From the NCBI GenBank assembly GCA_947627445.1, contig CANQWA010000003.1, positions 1 through 64,000 on the forward strand: a DNA stretch of 64,000 bases, read 5' to 3'. The stretch is from an uncultured Ruminococcus sp. Lineage in GTDB: Bacteria > Bacillota > Clostridia > Oscillospirales > Ruminococcaceae. The notes under the pieces are model-generated. The model made no database searches, was not told the DNA's origin, and saw only the letters and a list, made by a program, of their open reading frames with translations. Positions 17,349 to 27,170 of the stretch are shown here, piece by piece (positions within the stretch are counted from its first letter, which is position 1; every line of letters begins with the position of its first letter). Both the position numbers and the translations under genes were made by a program.

Positions 17349-20300
17349 TTATCCGGATAATAGCACCAGCACTTCTTTCATCAGCTCCAGAGGCGGTTCT
17401 GACTCGATTTTCACGCCCAGATAGGCACGCCCTGCCGCATTGAACATGGCTCTGCCCCGAAAGCGTCCGGACAGTGCTTCCACCATATGCCGGGTGGGAT
17501 TTTCCAGATAAAACAACATATTTCTGCCTTGCTGTGCAATCTCAGTGATACCAAGCTGCGCCGCCGCATTCCGCAGCCGGGAAACCGTGATGAGTCCCAC
17601 CACTTCCTTCGGCGGCTCGCCGTAGCGGTCGATAAGCTCGTCCAGCAGATCCATCTCATCCTCAGCCGTATGGACACTGGCAATCTTCCGGTACATATCC
17701 AGCCGCTGGCTGAGACTTTCCATATAGCTCTCCGGGATATGGGCATCCATCTGGATATCCACCGTACACTCTGCGGTTTCCTGTACCGGCTCGCCTCTTG
17801 CTTCTGCCACGGCTTCTCCCAATAGCCGCAAATACATGTCATATCCCACGGATTCCATATGCCCGTGCTGTCTGCCGCCCAACAGGCTGCCTGCGCCCCG
17901 AATTTCCAGATCACGCATGGCAATATGAAAGCCGCTGCCGAACTGGGTGAACTCCCGCATCGCCGCCAGACGGCGTGCCGATTCATCCCGCAGCACCTTA
18001 TCCCGCTGAAATGTGAAATAGGCATAGGCACGGCGGTTAGAACGTCCCACTCTGCCCCGAAGCTGATACAATTGGCTCAGTCCGAAACAATCTGCATTTT
18101 CGATGATCAGGGTATTGACATTGGGTACATCCACACCGGTCTCAATGATGGTAGTACATACCAACACATCTACCTCATGCTCCACCAGCTTCCGCCAGAT
18201 CTCAGAAATTTCAGCTTCGCTCATTCTGCCGTGTGCCACCAGGATTTTCGCTTCCGGCAGCAGCTTTTGCAGCTTGGATGCCGTAAATTCAATGGTTTCC
18301 ACCCGATTGTGGATATAGTACACCTGTCCGCCCCGTTTTATTTCCCGCCGAATCGCCTGGACAATCATTGCCTGGTTGAATTCCAGGACGTAGGTCTGCA
18401 CCGGATATCTGTCCTGGGGCGGCTGGGAAATGACCGACATATCCCGGATGCCGCTCATTGCCATACTCAACGTCCGGGGAATGGGCGTTGCGGACAGGGT
18501 CAGCATATCCACCCCGTGAAGCATTTCTTTGAATTTCTCCTTATGTGCCACACCAAATCGCTGTTCTTCGTCCACGATGGCAAGTCCCAGAGCATGAAAC
18601 TGAATATCCTTCTGCACAATGCGATGCGTTCCGATGATCACATCTGCTTTGCCGTTTTGAATCTCCTTCAGAATTTCCTTCTGCCGCTTTTGGGGCACAA
18701 AACGGGACAGCATCACCACATTCACCGGAAACTGCTCGAACCGCTGTAATGCCGTCTGATAATGCTGCATCGCCAGAACCGTGGTCGGCACAAGAATGGC
18801 ACACTGCTTTCCGCTCATGACACATTTCATTGCCGCACGCAGCGCCACCTCCGTTTTTCCAAAGCCCACATCGCCGCAAAGCAGCCGATCCATGGGTCTG
18901 GCACGTTCCATATCCCGTTTGATCTCTTCGATGCATTCCAACTGATCTTCCGTTTCCACATAGGGAAACCGGGATTCAAAGTCATGCTGCAATGCATCGT
19001 CCGGATAAAATGCAAAGCCCTCTGCCTTTTCTCTCTTGGCATACAGCTCCAGCAGCTCGTCTGCCATATCCTTGGCGGCACGCCGGACGTTATTCCGGGT
19101 CTTCTGCCATTCCGGGGAGGAGAGCCGGCTCAGCTTTACGTTGCTGTCCTCTCTCGGACCAATGTATTTGGAAACCATATCTAACTGTGTCACCGGAACA
19201 TACAGGTTTTCCTTTCCAGCGTACTGGATGGTAATATAATCCTTGGTAACACCTTCCAGCTCCAGCTTGCGGATGCCTAAGAACCTGCCAATGCCATGGA
19301 GGGCATGCACCACCAGGTCTCCCGGCGTGATATCCGCCAGCGTGCGTATTTCCTCTCCCTTGCGGTGTTTTTTCTTCCGGCTGGGTGCAGACCGCAGGGT
19401 GCGTGCCTGGGTGATCAGTGCGGTTCTGCTTTCCGGATAGGCAAAGCCGCCGGAAAGGCTTCCTGTGCGCAGATACACGGTACTGGCTTTCCACGTACTA
19501 TCCGCTTTTGCGATTTCGCAGGAAATGCCGCTTTCCCTCAGATCCTGCTGTAAAATGGGCAATGTCTTTTCACTTCCGGCGCAGAGCATGGTGCAGTACC
19601 CCTGCTGACAGTATTCCTGCAAATCCTCTGTTAACTGCCGCAGTTCGCCGCCCCATGGTGCATTTTGCAATGCCTCCACGTTGAGCAGTCTGCGGTATTC
19701 CACATGCTCGCCGCCCTGTAGAAAATTGCTCATGTACACCCGGAAGAATTTTTCTAAATGGGAATAGACCTCGGCAGGATTCTGGTAATACCCTTCCAGT
19801 CCCCTACAAAGTGTCCCGTCCTCTAAGAGCAGTTGACAGTCCTCCTGATACTGCGCCATCAGCCCCCGCTGAACGTCCATCATAGCACCGTATTCACTGA
19901 AGCAGACGATCCGAATGCCATGATCGTATATCATAGAAGGTGTTTCTCGCAGCAGAGGCGCATATTTGTCCAGATGCACCGGCAGAATACCGCCTTCCAG
20001 GCGTTCCGCATCGGTGTAAAGCTTTTCCTTCGCCATCTCTGCCCGCCTTCCCCGGAGAGACTTGGCATGCTTCCGCAGAATTTTCGCCAGCGTTCCGGGA
20101 TCGCAAAGCGTCTCACGTGCCGGTGGGATCACCAACTCCTCCAGAGAATCCGTACGGCGCTGGGTTTCCGGGTCGAACTGCACCATAGAGTCCACTGTTT
20201 CACCCCACAGTTCCACACGAACCGGCACTGGATACTGTACGGGAAATACATCTAAAATATCACCCCGGACAGCAAACTGTCCTGCCCCGGAAACGATTTC

Positions 20301-20792
20301 GCTCCGCTCATAGCCGCAAGTGGTGAGTTGCTGTACCAGATGATCCAGTTCCACCGTATCATCGGGACGAATGACAAGGGTATGTTCCCGCAGCTGCTCC
20401 GGAGAAAGGGTGGGTTGGAGCAGTGCTTCCAGACTTGCTGCTGCTACACGGCAGGTGCCTTGAGATAACGCCGTCAGCGCTGCAATTCTGGCGTGTTCGT
20501 AGGAAAACGTCACGCCCTCCATCGGTGTCAACACCAGTTCCTTTGCCGGAAAAGCCCATGCCGCCGATTCTTCCAGCATGACATTCACATCATCACAGAG
20601 TCGGCGCGCTTCTGCTTCGTCTGCGGTGATGACCAACACCGGAGCGTTTGTCCGACAGAGTGCTGCCAGCAGGTTAGCTTTGTGAATCTGGGACAAGCCG
20701 GTGATGGAAACCGGATTTTCTCCGGCTTCCATGGCGTGGCGCAAACCGCTGTAGGCTGCCAGTTTTTCAAAGGCTTCTGTAAAAAATGGCAT
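17349..20792 (-). CDS. mfd: Transcription-repair coupling factor Mfd
   Basis: 1147 residues, the family's usual length. N-terminal UvrB-like region, RNA polymerase interaction domain (near 480-540), then superfamily 2 helicase with Walker A GDVGFGKTEVA, DEEQ motif (IVDEEQRFG), SATPIPRTL and QLRGRVGRS, and a C-terminal TRCF domain. It removes stalled RNA polymerase at DNA lesions and recruits UvrA. The frame is open 20 codons further up, but AAAGGAG seven bases before the ATG at 20792 gives the start. It follows pth by 100 bp, an association (pth-mfd) found in many Firmicutes. Confidence 0.97.
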   Translation of the reverse strand: MPFFTEAFEKLAAYSGLRHAMEAGENPVSITGLSQIHKANLLAALCRTNAPVLVITADEAEARRLCDDVNVMLEESAAWAFPAKELVLTPMEGVTFSYEHARIAALTALSQGTCRVAAASLEALLQPTLSPEQLREHTLVIRPDDTVELDHLVQQLTTCGYERSEIVSGAGQFAVRGDILDVFPVQYPVPVRVELWGETVDSMVQFDPETQRRTDSLEELVIPPARETLCDPGTLAKILRKHAKSLRGRRAEMAKEKLYTDAERLEGGILPVHLDKYAPLLRETPSMIYDHGIRIVCFSEYGAMMDVQRGLMAQYQEDCQLLLEDGTLCRGLEGYYQNPAEVYSHLEKFFRVYMSNFLQGGEHVEYRRLLNVEALQNAPWGGELRQLTEDLQEYCQQGYCTMLCAGSEKTLPILQQDLRESGISCEIAKADSTWKASTVYLRTGSLSGGFAYPESRTALITQARTLRSAPSRKKKHRKGEEIRTLADITPGDLVVHALHGIGRFLGIRKLELEGVTKDYITIQYAGKENLYVPVTQLDMVSKYIGPREDSNVKLSRLSSPEWQKTRNNVRRAAKDMADELLELYAKREKAEGFAFYPDDALQHDFESRFPYVETEDQLECIEEIKRDMERARPMDRLLCGDVGFGKTEVALRAAMKCVMSGKQCAILVPTTVLAMQHYQTALQRFEQFPVNVVMLSRFVPQKRQKEILKEIQNGKADVIIGTHRIVQKDIQFHALGLAIVDEEQRFGVAHKEKFKEMLHGVDMLTLSATPIPRTLSMAMSGIRDMSVISQPPQDRYPVQTYVLEFNQAMIVQAIRREIKRGGQVYYIHNRVETIEFTASKLQKLLPEAKILVAHGRMSEAEISEIWRKLVEHEVDVLVCTTIIETGVDVPNVNTLIIENADCFGLSQLYQLRGRVGRSNRRAYAYFTFQRDKVLRDESARRLAAMREFTQFGSGFHIAMRDLEIRGAGSLLGGRQHGHMESVGYDMYLRLLGEAVAEARGEPVQETAECTVDIQMDAHIPESYMESLSQRLDMYRKIASVHTAEDEMDLLDELIDRYGEPPKEVVGLITVSRLRNAAAQLGITEIAQQGRNMLFYLENPTRHMVEALSGRFRGRAMFNAAGRAYLGVKIESEPPLELMKEVLVLLSG

Positions 20793-20877
20793 GGAAATTC
20801 TCCTTTCTTTTGGATTCCAATTGGATTTTTCGTCATTTTCGACCTGCGCCACGCCGCAAATTTCTCGTCTCTTTCGG

Positions 20878-20895
20878 GCGTGTTGACACGCCTTA
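20878..20895. repeat. Family C end fragment abutting the pth stop codon
   Basis: GGCGTGTTGACACGCCTTA forms a small palindrome (GGCGTGT/ACACGCC) and runs directly into the pth stop (TTA on the plus strand). Nearly the same string ends at the VanY-type stop (32187-32202) and the metG stop (48842-48855). Confidence 0.6.
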
Positions 20896-21522
20896 GTGGC
20901 TATACCGATTCATTGCCTGATCGATCTCGCCGCTGACAATCAGCTTCGCCGCTTCTGCCGCATTTGCCAATGCTGGCTGTAACGCCGTCATATCCGTTTC
21001 ACTGAATTTCGACAAAACCCAGTCTGCCAGATCATACCGTGGATCCGGCTTCGCCCCCACACCAATCCTCACACGCGGAAACTCTTCCGTCCCCAACTGC
21101 GCAATCATACTCTTGATCCCATTATGCCCCCCTGCGCTGCCCTTCCTCCGGATGCGCAGACTGCCGGGTTTCATGGTAATGTCATCATATAATACTATCA
21201 CCTGCTCCGGCGGAAGTTTGTAGAAATCCGCCGCTGCCGCAATGGCATTTCCGCTGAGATTCATATAAGTAGTCGGCTTCATCAGCAGGCACCGCACCTC
21301 ACCCAGCATCGCCTCGCAGCAGTCCGACTGAAACTTGATCTGATTCAGCTTGACACCGCACTGCTCCGCCAGCTTGTCCATTGCCAAAAATCCAGCGTTG
21401 TGCCTCGTATTTTCATATGGCACGCCGGGATTTCCCAGTCCGGCAACAATCCATGTCAGCTTTCCGTGAAGCGGTGTCCCCGAGGCGGAATGAATCTGAC
21501 GAAACAAATCAAATAACTGCAT
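20893..21522 (-). CDS. pth: Peptidyl-tRNA hydrolase
   Basis: 209 residues. AGLGNPGVPYENTRHNAGFLAMD carries the family Asn and catalytic His near residues 40-50, followed by LMKPTTYMNLSG, VLYDDITMKPG and GSAGGHNGIKS. It releases peptides from prematurely dropped peptidyl-tRNA. The N-terminus is about 24 residues longer than typical (LFDLFRQIHSASG...), so a shorter start cannot be ruled out. The ribosome site near the ATG is weak (AGG). It lies between glmU and mfd, with element A2 in the gap to glmU. Confidence 0.94.
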   Translation of the reverse strand: MQLFDLFRQIHSASGTPLHGKLTWIVAGLGNPGVPYENTRHNAGFLAMDKLAEQCGVKLNQIKFQSDCCEAMLGEVRCLLMKPTTYMNLSGNAIAAAADFYKLPPEQVIVLYDDITMKPGSLRIRRKGSAGGHNGIKSMIAQLGTEEFPRVRIGVGAKPDPRYDLADWVLSKFSETDMTALQPALANAAEAAKLIVSGEIDQAMNRYSH

Positions 21523-21619
21523 ATTTCTCTATACCTGTTCATGCGGCATCGGAATACCGACACCGCATGAATCCTCTCTATTGAAATGTAAGAGCAAATT
21601 CTGAACTTTCCAGAAATTG

Positions 21620-21795
21620 AAGGCAACACCGCACAAAGATGGTGCGGCAGATGCGCCGTCAGATTTTTCGTCAGATTGGTCAGAAACGACGCAGGCGTAC
21701 AGACGTACGGCAAGGAGTTTCTGTGCAAGATGACAAAAAACAGGCAAGCAAATGACGTGCAAAGCTGTCAAGCGCGCTTTGTGCGGTGTTGTCTT
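21620..21795. repeat. Family A inverted-repeat element, long copy (A2)
   Basis: The ends AAGGCAACACCGCACAAAG (21620-21638) and CTTTGTGCGGTGTTGTCTT (21777-21795) match as inverted repeats at 18 of 19 positions. Inner blocks are shared with A1, and no ORF is credible. The right end overlaps the last two bases of the glmU stop codon. It separates glmU from pth. Confidence 0.85.
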
Positions 21796-23200
21796 ACTTT
21801 TTGTTTTTCCCGTTCTGCTCATCTGCCGGGAACAGCTTGCCTCGCAGCTTTTTCAGGCTGTAGCCCTCTTTCACCTTGGTATCGGCTCGTTCCACAACCA
21901 ATGCATAATCCGGCACATCCTTGGTAACCGTGGAACCTGCCGCTGTATAAGCGCCCTTACCCAGTTCCACCGGTGCAATCAGATTGGTGTTACAGCCGAT
22001 AAAGCAGTTATCGCCGATGACACAACGAGCCTTTGTCATACCATCGTAGTTTACGGTAACCGTACCGCAGCCGAAATTGACCTTTTTGCCCACATCGCTG
22101 TCGCCCACATAGGTCAGGTGCGCAATGGCAGTCTGCTCGCCTACAGTCGAGTTCTTGACTTCAACAAAATCGCCGATCTTCACACCATTTTTCAGGTGAG
22201 AATCCGGACGGATGTGCACAAAGGGTCCTGCCTTTACCGCATCATCAATCACCGCATCATATGCCTGTACGTAATTCAGCTTCACATGGCTGCCGATGGT
22301 GCAGTTTTCAATGAGGCAATTCGGTCCGATGATGCACTTGCCGCCAATTTTTGTCTTACCTCTTATGATAGTACCCGGCAGAATGGTCGTCTCCGCAGCA
22401 ATCTCCACTTCGTTGCCGATGATGATACCGTCTGTACAGATAAAATTCACACCGTTGTCCATATGTCGATCCAGCACATGCTGACGAGCAGTCTCATTTA
22501 AGTACAGCAGATCTTTCCGGGTATTTGCTCCCAGGATCACATCCGTATTCTCCGTGCGATAAGCCGCCGCCTTCAGTCCGCGTTCGATTGCCAATCCAAC
22601 CGTATCCGTCAGATAATACTCCCCTTGTGCATTGGACTGAGAGAGTCCTCCCAACAGCTCCAGCAGCTTGTCGGTCTTGAACCAGTATGCACCGGAATTG
22701 ACTTCCCGGATGGCACGCTGTGTATCGTCAGCGTCCTTTTCCTCCACAATGCCGGAAATACCGTCTGCCGTCCGAAGAATTCTGCCATAGCCCTTGGGAT
22801 GATCCAGTTCGGCAGTGATCACTGTCACAGCACTGTCCGACTTTTCATGCAGCTCCAGCGCATGCCGGATGGTCTCACTGTCCATAAAAGGCGCATCTCC
22901 GCAAAGCACCAAGGTATTGCCATCTGTAAACTCCTTCATAAAGGATTCCGCCTGCATCACCGCATGACCGGTTCCAAGCTGCTCCTTTTGCAGCGCAGTA
23001 CGGTAGCGGTTATTCAGATAAATCTCTACGTACTGTGCCTTATAGCCCGTTACGACACAGATGCGGCTCAGATCTGCCTTTTCACAGGCACGGAGCACCC
23101 ATCCCAGCATAGGTACATCCAGCACCTGAAGCATGGGCTTTGGGATCTCGGCTTTCATACGGTTACCGTGACCGCCTGCCAGTATTACAACCTGATTCAT
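21794..23200 (-). CDS. glmU: Bifunctional N-acetylglucosamine-1-phosphate uridyltransferase / glucosamine-1-phosphate acetyltransferase
   Basis: 468 residues. The N-terminal pyrophosphorylase motif LAGGHGNRMKAEIPK differs slightly from the usual LxGGxGTRM. The C-terminal half is a left-handed beta helix of hexapeptide repeats with GDFVEVKNSTVG and LTYVGDSDVG. It makes UDP-GlcNAc for peptidoglycan. AGGAGG lies eight bases before the ATG, and a promoter is visible upstream. The end of the gene coincides with the end of repeat A2: the stop TAA is followed directly by the repeat's GACAACACC. Confidence 0.96.
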   Translation of the reverse strand: MNQVVILAGGHGNRMKAEIPKPMLQVLDVPMLGWVLRACEKADLSRICVVTGYKAQYVEIYLNNRYRTALQKEQLGTGHAVMQAESFMKEFTDGNTLVLCGDAPFMDSETIRHALELHEKSDSAVTVITAELDHPKGYGRILRTADGISGIVEEKDADDTQRAIREVNSGAYWFKTDKLLELLGGLSQSNAQGEYYLTDTVGLAIERGLKAAAYRTENTDVILGANTRKDLLYLNETARQHVLDRHMDNGVNFICTDGIIIGNEVEIAAETTILPGTIIRGKTKIGGKCIIGPNCLIENCTIGSHVKLNYVQAYDAVIDDAVKAGPFVHIRPDSHLKNGVKIGDFVEVKNSTVGEQTAIAHLTYVGDSDVGKKVNFGCGTVTVNYDGMTKARCVIGDNCFIGCNTNLIAPVELGKGAYTAAGSTVTKDVPDYALVVERADTKVKEGYSLKKLRGKLFPADEQNGKNKK

Positions 23201-23259
23201 ACATTTGACCTCCTGATCGTTGAATTGTTCTTTTCTGACCGCAGAACACCTACCTTATA

Positions 23260-23288
23260 TTATGGCAAAAATCAAAGCCATTTTCAAG
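23260..23288 (-). promoter_or_regulatory. Promoter of glmU-pth-mfd
   Basis: On the minus strand TTGAAA, 17 bases, CATAAT, about 60 bp above the glmU ATG. It diverges from the ppdK promoter. Confidence 0.65.
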
Positions 23289-23371
23289 TCTTTTTGCAAA
23301 AAATCTTTTTGACTTGTGATTTTTGTATAACTTGCCACAAAAACGGGCCAATATTTCTTTAAAATTATGTA

Positions 23372-23400
23372 TAGTATTTTCCATATAAATATGGTATAAT
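23372..23400 (+). promoter_or_regulatory. Promoter of ppdK
   Basis: TATAAT at 23395-23400 with an extended TGG in front. The -35 is poor (TAGTAT, 17 bases away). The leader to the ATG is about 170 nt. Confidence 0.6.
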
Positions 23401-23414
23401 AAGATTAACCGGTT

Positions 23415-23448
23415 GAAAACGGAAAATTTGCCAGATTTTACCGTTTTC
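23415..23448 (+). promoter_or_regulatory. Hairpin at the 5' end of the ppdK leader
   Basis: An imperfect stem GAAAACGG-AAAAT / ATTTT-A-CCGTTTTC begins about 8 nt after the predicted transcription start. There is no T tract worth calling a terminator. A 5' stabiliser or protein-binding site is possible. Confidence 0.35.
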
Positions 23449-23575
23449 GTATTGACCCTGTGTTCTGCCTGATAAACAGGACAAATTGTCAGTACGACTC
23501 ACGCACCGGAGCTGGAGGAGACGGCTTTCACGCAGCCGGATTCCTCAAACGATTTTTTATGGAGGTAAGTTACCA

Positions 23576-26209
23576 ATGGCAAAGAAGTATTGTTATCTGT
23601 TCTCTGAAGGTAACGCAGACATGAGAGAACTGCTGGGCGGTAAGGGTGCTAACCTGGCAGAAATGACCAAGATCGGTCTGCCGGTTCCCCAGGGCTTCAC
23701 CATTTCCACCGAGGCCTGCACACAGTATTACGAAGACGGCAGACAGATCAATCCGGATATCCAAGCTGAAATCAACGAGTACATCGTAAAGATGGAAGGC
23801 ATTACCGGCAAAAAGTTCGGCGACAAGCAGAATCCGCTGCTGGTTTCTGTTCGTTCCGGCGCACGCGCATCTATGCCGGGTATGATGGATACCATCCTGA
23901 ACCTGGGCCTGAATGAAGAGGTTGTGGAAACCATCGCAGCACAGTCCGGCAATCCGAGATGGGCCTGGGACTGCTACAGAAGATTTATCCAGATGTATTC
24001 TGACGTGGTGATGGAAGTCGGCAAGAAGTATTTTGAAGAGCTGATCGACAAAATGAAGGCTGATAGAGGCGTGACACAGGACGTTGAACTAACCGCAGAA
24101 GATCTGAAAGAACTGGCAAATCAGTTTAAGGCAGAGTATAAGTCCAAGATCGGCAGTGACTTCCCGTCTGATCCGAAGGAACAGCTCATGGGCGCCGTTC
24201 AGGCTGTATTCCGTTCTTGGGACAACCCCCGTGCAAACGTTTATCGCCGTGACAACGACATTCCTTATTCTTGGGGTACTGCCGTAAACGTACAGAGCAT
24301 GGCATTTGGTAACATGGGCGACGACTGCGGTACAGGCGTGGCTTTCACACGTGACCCGGCTACTGGTGCAAAGGGTCTGTTCGGTGAGTTTCTGACCAAT
24401 GCACAGGGCGAAGACGTTGTTGCCGGCGTTCGCACACCGATGCACATTTCTGAGATGGAAGAAAAATTCCCGGAGGCTTTCAAGCAGTTCAATGAAGTTT
24501 GCAGCATCCTGGAAAACCACTATAGAGACATGCAGGATATGGAATTTACCGTAGAACACGGCAAGCTGTTTATGCTTCAGACCAGAAATGGTAAGAGAAC
24601 TGCTCAGGCAGCTCTGAAGATCGCTTGTGATCTGGTTGACGAAGGCATGAGAAGCGAAGAAGAGGCTGTTCTCATGATCGATCCGAGAAACCTGGATACC
24701 CTGCTGCATCCGCAGTTTGATGCTAAGGTCCTGAAGGCTGCTGCACCTATCGGCAAGGGTCTGGGCGCATCTCCTGGTGCTGCCTGCGGTAAGGTTGTCT
24801 TCACTGCTGACGATGCAGAGGCATGGCATGCAAAGGGCGAAAAGGTCGTTCTGGTTCGTCTGGAAACCTCTCCGGAGGATATCACCGGTATGAAGGCTTC
24901 TCAGGGCATCCTGACCGTTCGCGGCGGTATGACCTCTCACGCTGCTGTAGTGGCTCGCGGCATGGGCACCTGTTGTGTATCCGGCTGCTCCGACATCGCT
25001 ATGGACGAAGAGAACAAGGTGTTCAAGCTGGCTGGCAAGGAATTCCACGAAGGCGATTATATCTCTATCGACGGTTCTACCGGTAACATCTATGACGGTA
25101 TCATCCCGACGGTTGACGCTTCTATCGCCGGCGAATTCGGCAGAGTTATGAGCTGGGCTGATAAGTACAGAACCATGAAGGTTCGTACCAACGCAGATAC
25201 GCCGGCAGATGCCAAGAAGGCACGTGAGCTGGGCGCTGAAGGTATCGGTCTGTGCCGTACCGAGCACATGTTCTTTGAGGCTGACAGAATCGCTGCATTC
25301 CGTGAGATGATCTGTGCTGACACGGTGGAAGAAAGAGAAGCTGCTCTGGCAAAGATCGAACCGATGCAGCAGGGCGACTTTGAGGCTCTTTATGAGGCTC
25401 TGGAAGGCAACCCGGTTACCATCCGTTTCCTGGATCCGCCTCTCCACGAATTCGTTCCTACCGAAGAAGAGGATATCCAGAAGCTGGCTGACGCTCAGGG
25501 CAAAACGGTGGATCAGATCAAGACGATCATCTCTTCTCTCCACGAATTCAACCCGATGATGGGTCACCGTGGCTGCCGTCTGGCTGTGACTTATCCGGAG
25601 ATCGCTAAAATGCAGACCAAGGCTGTGATCAAGGCTGCTATCAACGTCAAGAAGGCGCATCCGGATTGGACGGTAGAGCCGGAAATCATGATCCCGCTGG
25701 TTGGTGATGTAAAAGAACTAAAATATGTCAAGAAGGCTGTTGTAGAGACGGCTGACGCTGTTATCGCTGAAGCTGGGGCAGATCTGAAGTACGAAGTTGG
25801 TACCATGATCGAAATCCCAAGAGCTGCTCTGACTGCTGACGAAATCGCTAAGGAAGCAGACTTCTTCTGCTTCGGTACAAATGACCTGACACAGATGACT
25901 TATGGCTTCTCTCGTGACGATGCCGGTAAGTTCCTGGAGGCTTACTATGACGCTAAGATCTTTGAGAACGATCCCTTTGCCAAACTGGATCAGACCGGCG
26001 TTGGCAAGCTGATGAAGATGGCGATCGAGTTGGGCAAACCGGTGAACTCCGCCCTCCACTGCGGTATCTGCGGCGAACACGGCGGCGATCCAACTTCTGT
26101 TGAATTCTGCCACGAGATCGGTCTGGACTATGTTTCCTGCTCACCGTTCCGTGTACCGATTGCAAGACTGGCTGCTGCACAGGCTGCGATCAAAGAAAAG
26201 AAGGATTGA
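23576..26209 (+). CDS. ppdK: Pyruvate, phosphate dikinase
   Basis: 877 residues, the usual length. N-terminal ATP-grasp domain (GGKGANLAEM, VSVRSGARASMPGMMDTI), central phospho-His domain with catalytic His in RGGMTSHAAVVARGMG, and C-terminal PEP/pyruvate barrel with GLCRTEHMF and CGICGEHGGDP. It interconverts pyruvate + ATP + Pi and PEP + AMP + PPi, often used in ruminal clostridia for PPi-dependent glycolysis. GGAGGT precedes the chosen ATG by nine bases; the longer open frame has no ribosome site. Its codon use is more regular than that of neighbouring genes, in line with high expression. It ends at a strong terminator. Confidence 0.98.
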   Translation: MAKKYCYLFSEGNADMRELLGGKGANLAEMTKIGLPVPQGFTISTEACTQYYEDGRQINPDIQAEINEYIVKMEGITGKKFGDKQNPLLVSVRSGARASMPGMMDTILNLGLNEEVVETIAAQSGNPRWAWDCYRRFIQMYSDVVMEVGKKYFEELIDKMKADRGVTQDVELTAEDLKELANQFKAEYKSKIGSDFPSDPKEQLMGAVQAVFRSWDNPRANVYRRDNDIPYSWGTAVNVQSMAFGNMGDDCGTGVAFTRDPATGAKGLFGEFLTNAQGEDVVAGVRTPMHISEMEEKFPEAFKQFNEVCSILENHYRDMQDMEFTVEHGKLFMLQTRNGKRTAQAALKIACDLVDEGMRSEEEAVLMIDPRNLDTLLHPQFDAKVLKAAAPIGKGLGASPGAACGKVVFTADDAEAWHAKGEKVVLVRLETSPEDITGMKASQGILTVRGGMTSHAAVVARGMGTCCVSGCSDIAMDEENKVFKLAGKEFHEGDYISIDGSTGNIYDGIIPTVDASIAGEFGRVMSWADKYRTMKVRTNADTPADAKKARELGAEGIGLCRTEHMFFEADRIAAFREMICADTVEEREAALAKIEPMQQGDFEALYEALEGNPVTIRFLDPPLHEFVPTEEEDIQKLADAQGKTVDQIKTIISSLHEFNPMMGHRGCRLAVTYPEIAKMQTKAVIKAAINVKKAHPDWTVEPEIMIPLVGDVKELKYVKKAVVETADAVIAEAGADLKYEVGTMIEIPRAALTADEIAKEADFFCFGTNDLTQMTYGFSRDDAGKFLEAYYDAKIFENDPFAKLDQTGVGKLMKMAIELGKPVNSALHCGICGEHGGDPTSVEFCHEIGLDYVSCSPFRVPIARLAAAQAAIKEKKD

Positions 26210-26320
26210 GCGAAAAGCCAAGTCATACGAAGGGATTTCCAACAAAGTTCCGACTGCTGAAAATCCAAAATTCACCCTGCAAAGGGAAATCAGGGACTAT
26301 CATAAAGTCCCAAAAAGAGA

Positions 26321-26362
26321 AGGCTGCCAATCACCCCAAATGGGGTGACGCAGTCTTTTTTT
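26321..26362 (+). terminator. Terminator of ppdK
   Basis: A two-part stem (AGGCTGC/GCAGTCT outside, CACCCC/GGGGTG inside) ends in seven T residues. A smaller hairpin GGGACT/AGTCCC lies just before it (26293-26311). Confidence 0.85.
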
Positions 26363-26439
26363 GTGAAATATCGGAAAAACAACAAGAAATCGGAATGGGC
26401 ATCAACCGCCAATCCAACACCATTTCTCAAAAAATGACA

Positions 26440-26599
26440 AAAAAAGTGCCGGAGCAAATGCACCGGCAAAAAAATAATAAAAAATAGTAGAACAAAAGAA
26501 AGGAGACAACAAAACGAGTGATAGATTCATCATGAAAAAGATCACAAAAACCAAATCATCAGTTTTCATGACACCAAGCTTTTCATATAGAATATCACT
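26440..26599 (-). ncRNA. Candidate small RNA (about 160 nt)
   Basis: A strong promoter (26606-26634, minus) and an intrinsic terminator (stem TGCCGG/CCGGCA at 26447-26468 followed by seven T on the minus strand) frame a short transcript. The DNA lies between ppdK and the DUF378 gene and holds no convincing ORF. An open frame from 26569 encodes 55 hydrophobic residues but runs through the terminator and lacks a good ribosome site. Small RNA is my preferred reading; a type I toxin-like peptide is the alternative. Confidence 0.5.
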
Positions 26600-26605
26600 G
26601 TCTAT

Positions 26606-26634
26606 ATTATACTCGATTCGACAAGCCTCGTCAA
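26606..26634 (-). promoter_or_regulatory. Strong sigma-A promoter of the candidate small RNA
   Basis: On the minus strand TTGACG, 17 bases, TATAAT. No recognised protein gene follows before a terminator 140 bp away. Confidence 0.75.
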
Positions 26635-26845
26635 GAGGTTTTGCGTAAAAAAACGCAAAAAACTCTTTTTTCGTCATAAATGTACAAATCTGCAACGCAC
26701 AATTTATGCAGAATAACGTAATTGTTGGCGTCATACCACCTGTTTCTGACCGAATAAATCCGATCAAATGCGGCATACTATCCTCAGCACATCTGCAAGA
26801 GCGGACAAGTATCTTTGCAGCGAGTGCGGAAAAGAGGTGTAAGCC

Positions 26846-27070
26846 ATGTGGGATAAACTCGCTTTGATTTTATTGATTGTCGGCGGCGTCAACTGGGGAC
26901 TGGTCGGCATATTTGAATTCGATCTGGTTGCGTGGTTATTTGGCGGTTCAGCGTCATTCATCAGCCGTGCGATCTATATCATTGTGGCAATTTCTGCCCT
27001 TTGGTGCATGACGTTCCTGTTCCGAAGCGAAGCTCTGGCAGAGCCGTCTGCCGCAACAGAACGACACTAA
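26846..27070 (+). CDS. DUF378 small membrane protein
   Basis: 74 residues. LALILLIVGGVNWGLVGIFEFDLVAWLFG and a second hydrophobic segment (IYIIVAISALWCMTFLF) match the DUF378 family, two-helix membrane proteins of unknown function common in Firmicutes. AGAGGTG lies about seven bases before the ATG. It stands alone between the candidate small RNA and a repeat B-like stretch. The 26635-26845 stretch upstream shows no clear promoter. Confidence 0.85.
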   Translation: MWDKLALILLIVGGVNWGLVGIFEFDLVAWLFGGSASFISRAIYIIVAISALWCMTFLFRSEALAEPSAATERH

Positions 27071-27170
27071 CCTTCCAGAAGCAAGAGGCAAAAGCATTTG
27101 TCTTTGTCAGCAGAATCTGTCCACATAGAAGCTGTGTGTGAATTTTTCCGTATCATTTTGGAAGAAACAA

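Noticed and set aside
24089..25660. 523-codon minus-strand open frame opposite ppdK
   Set aside because: It is an antisense shadow of a strongly codon-biased gene, with no promoter or ribosome site.
26402..26776. 124-codon minus-strand frame in the ppdK-DUF378 gap
   Set aside because: It spans a strong promoter and a terminator on its own strand, so it cannot be one transcript. Only its 3' part could be transcribed, and no good ribosome site is present.
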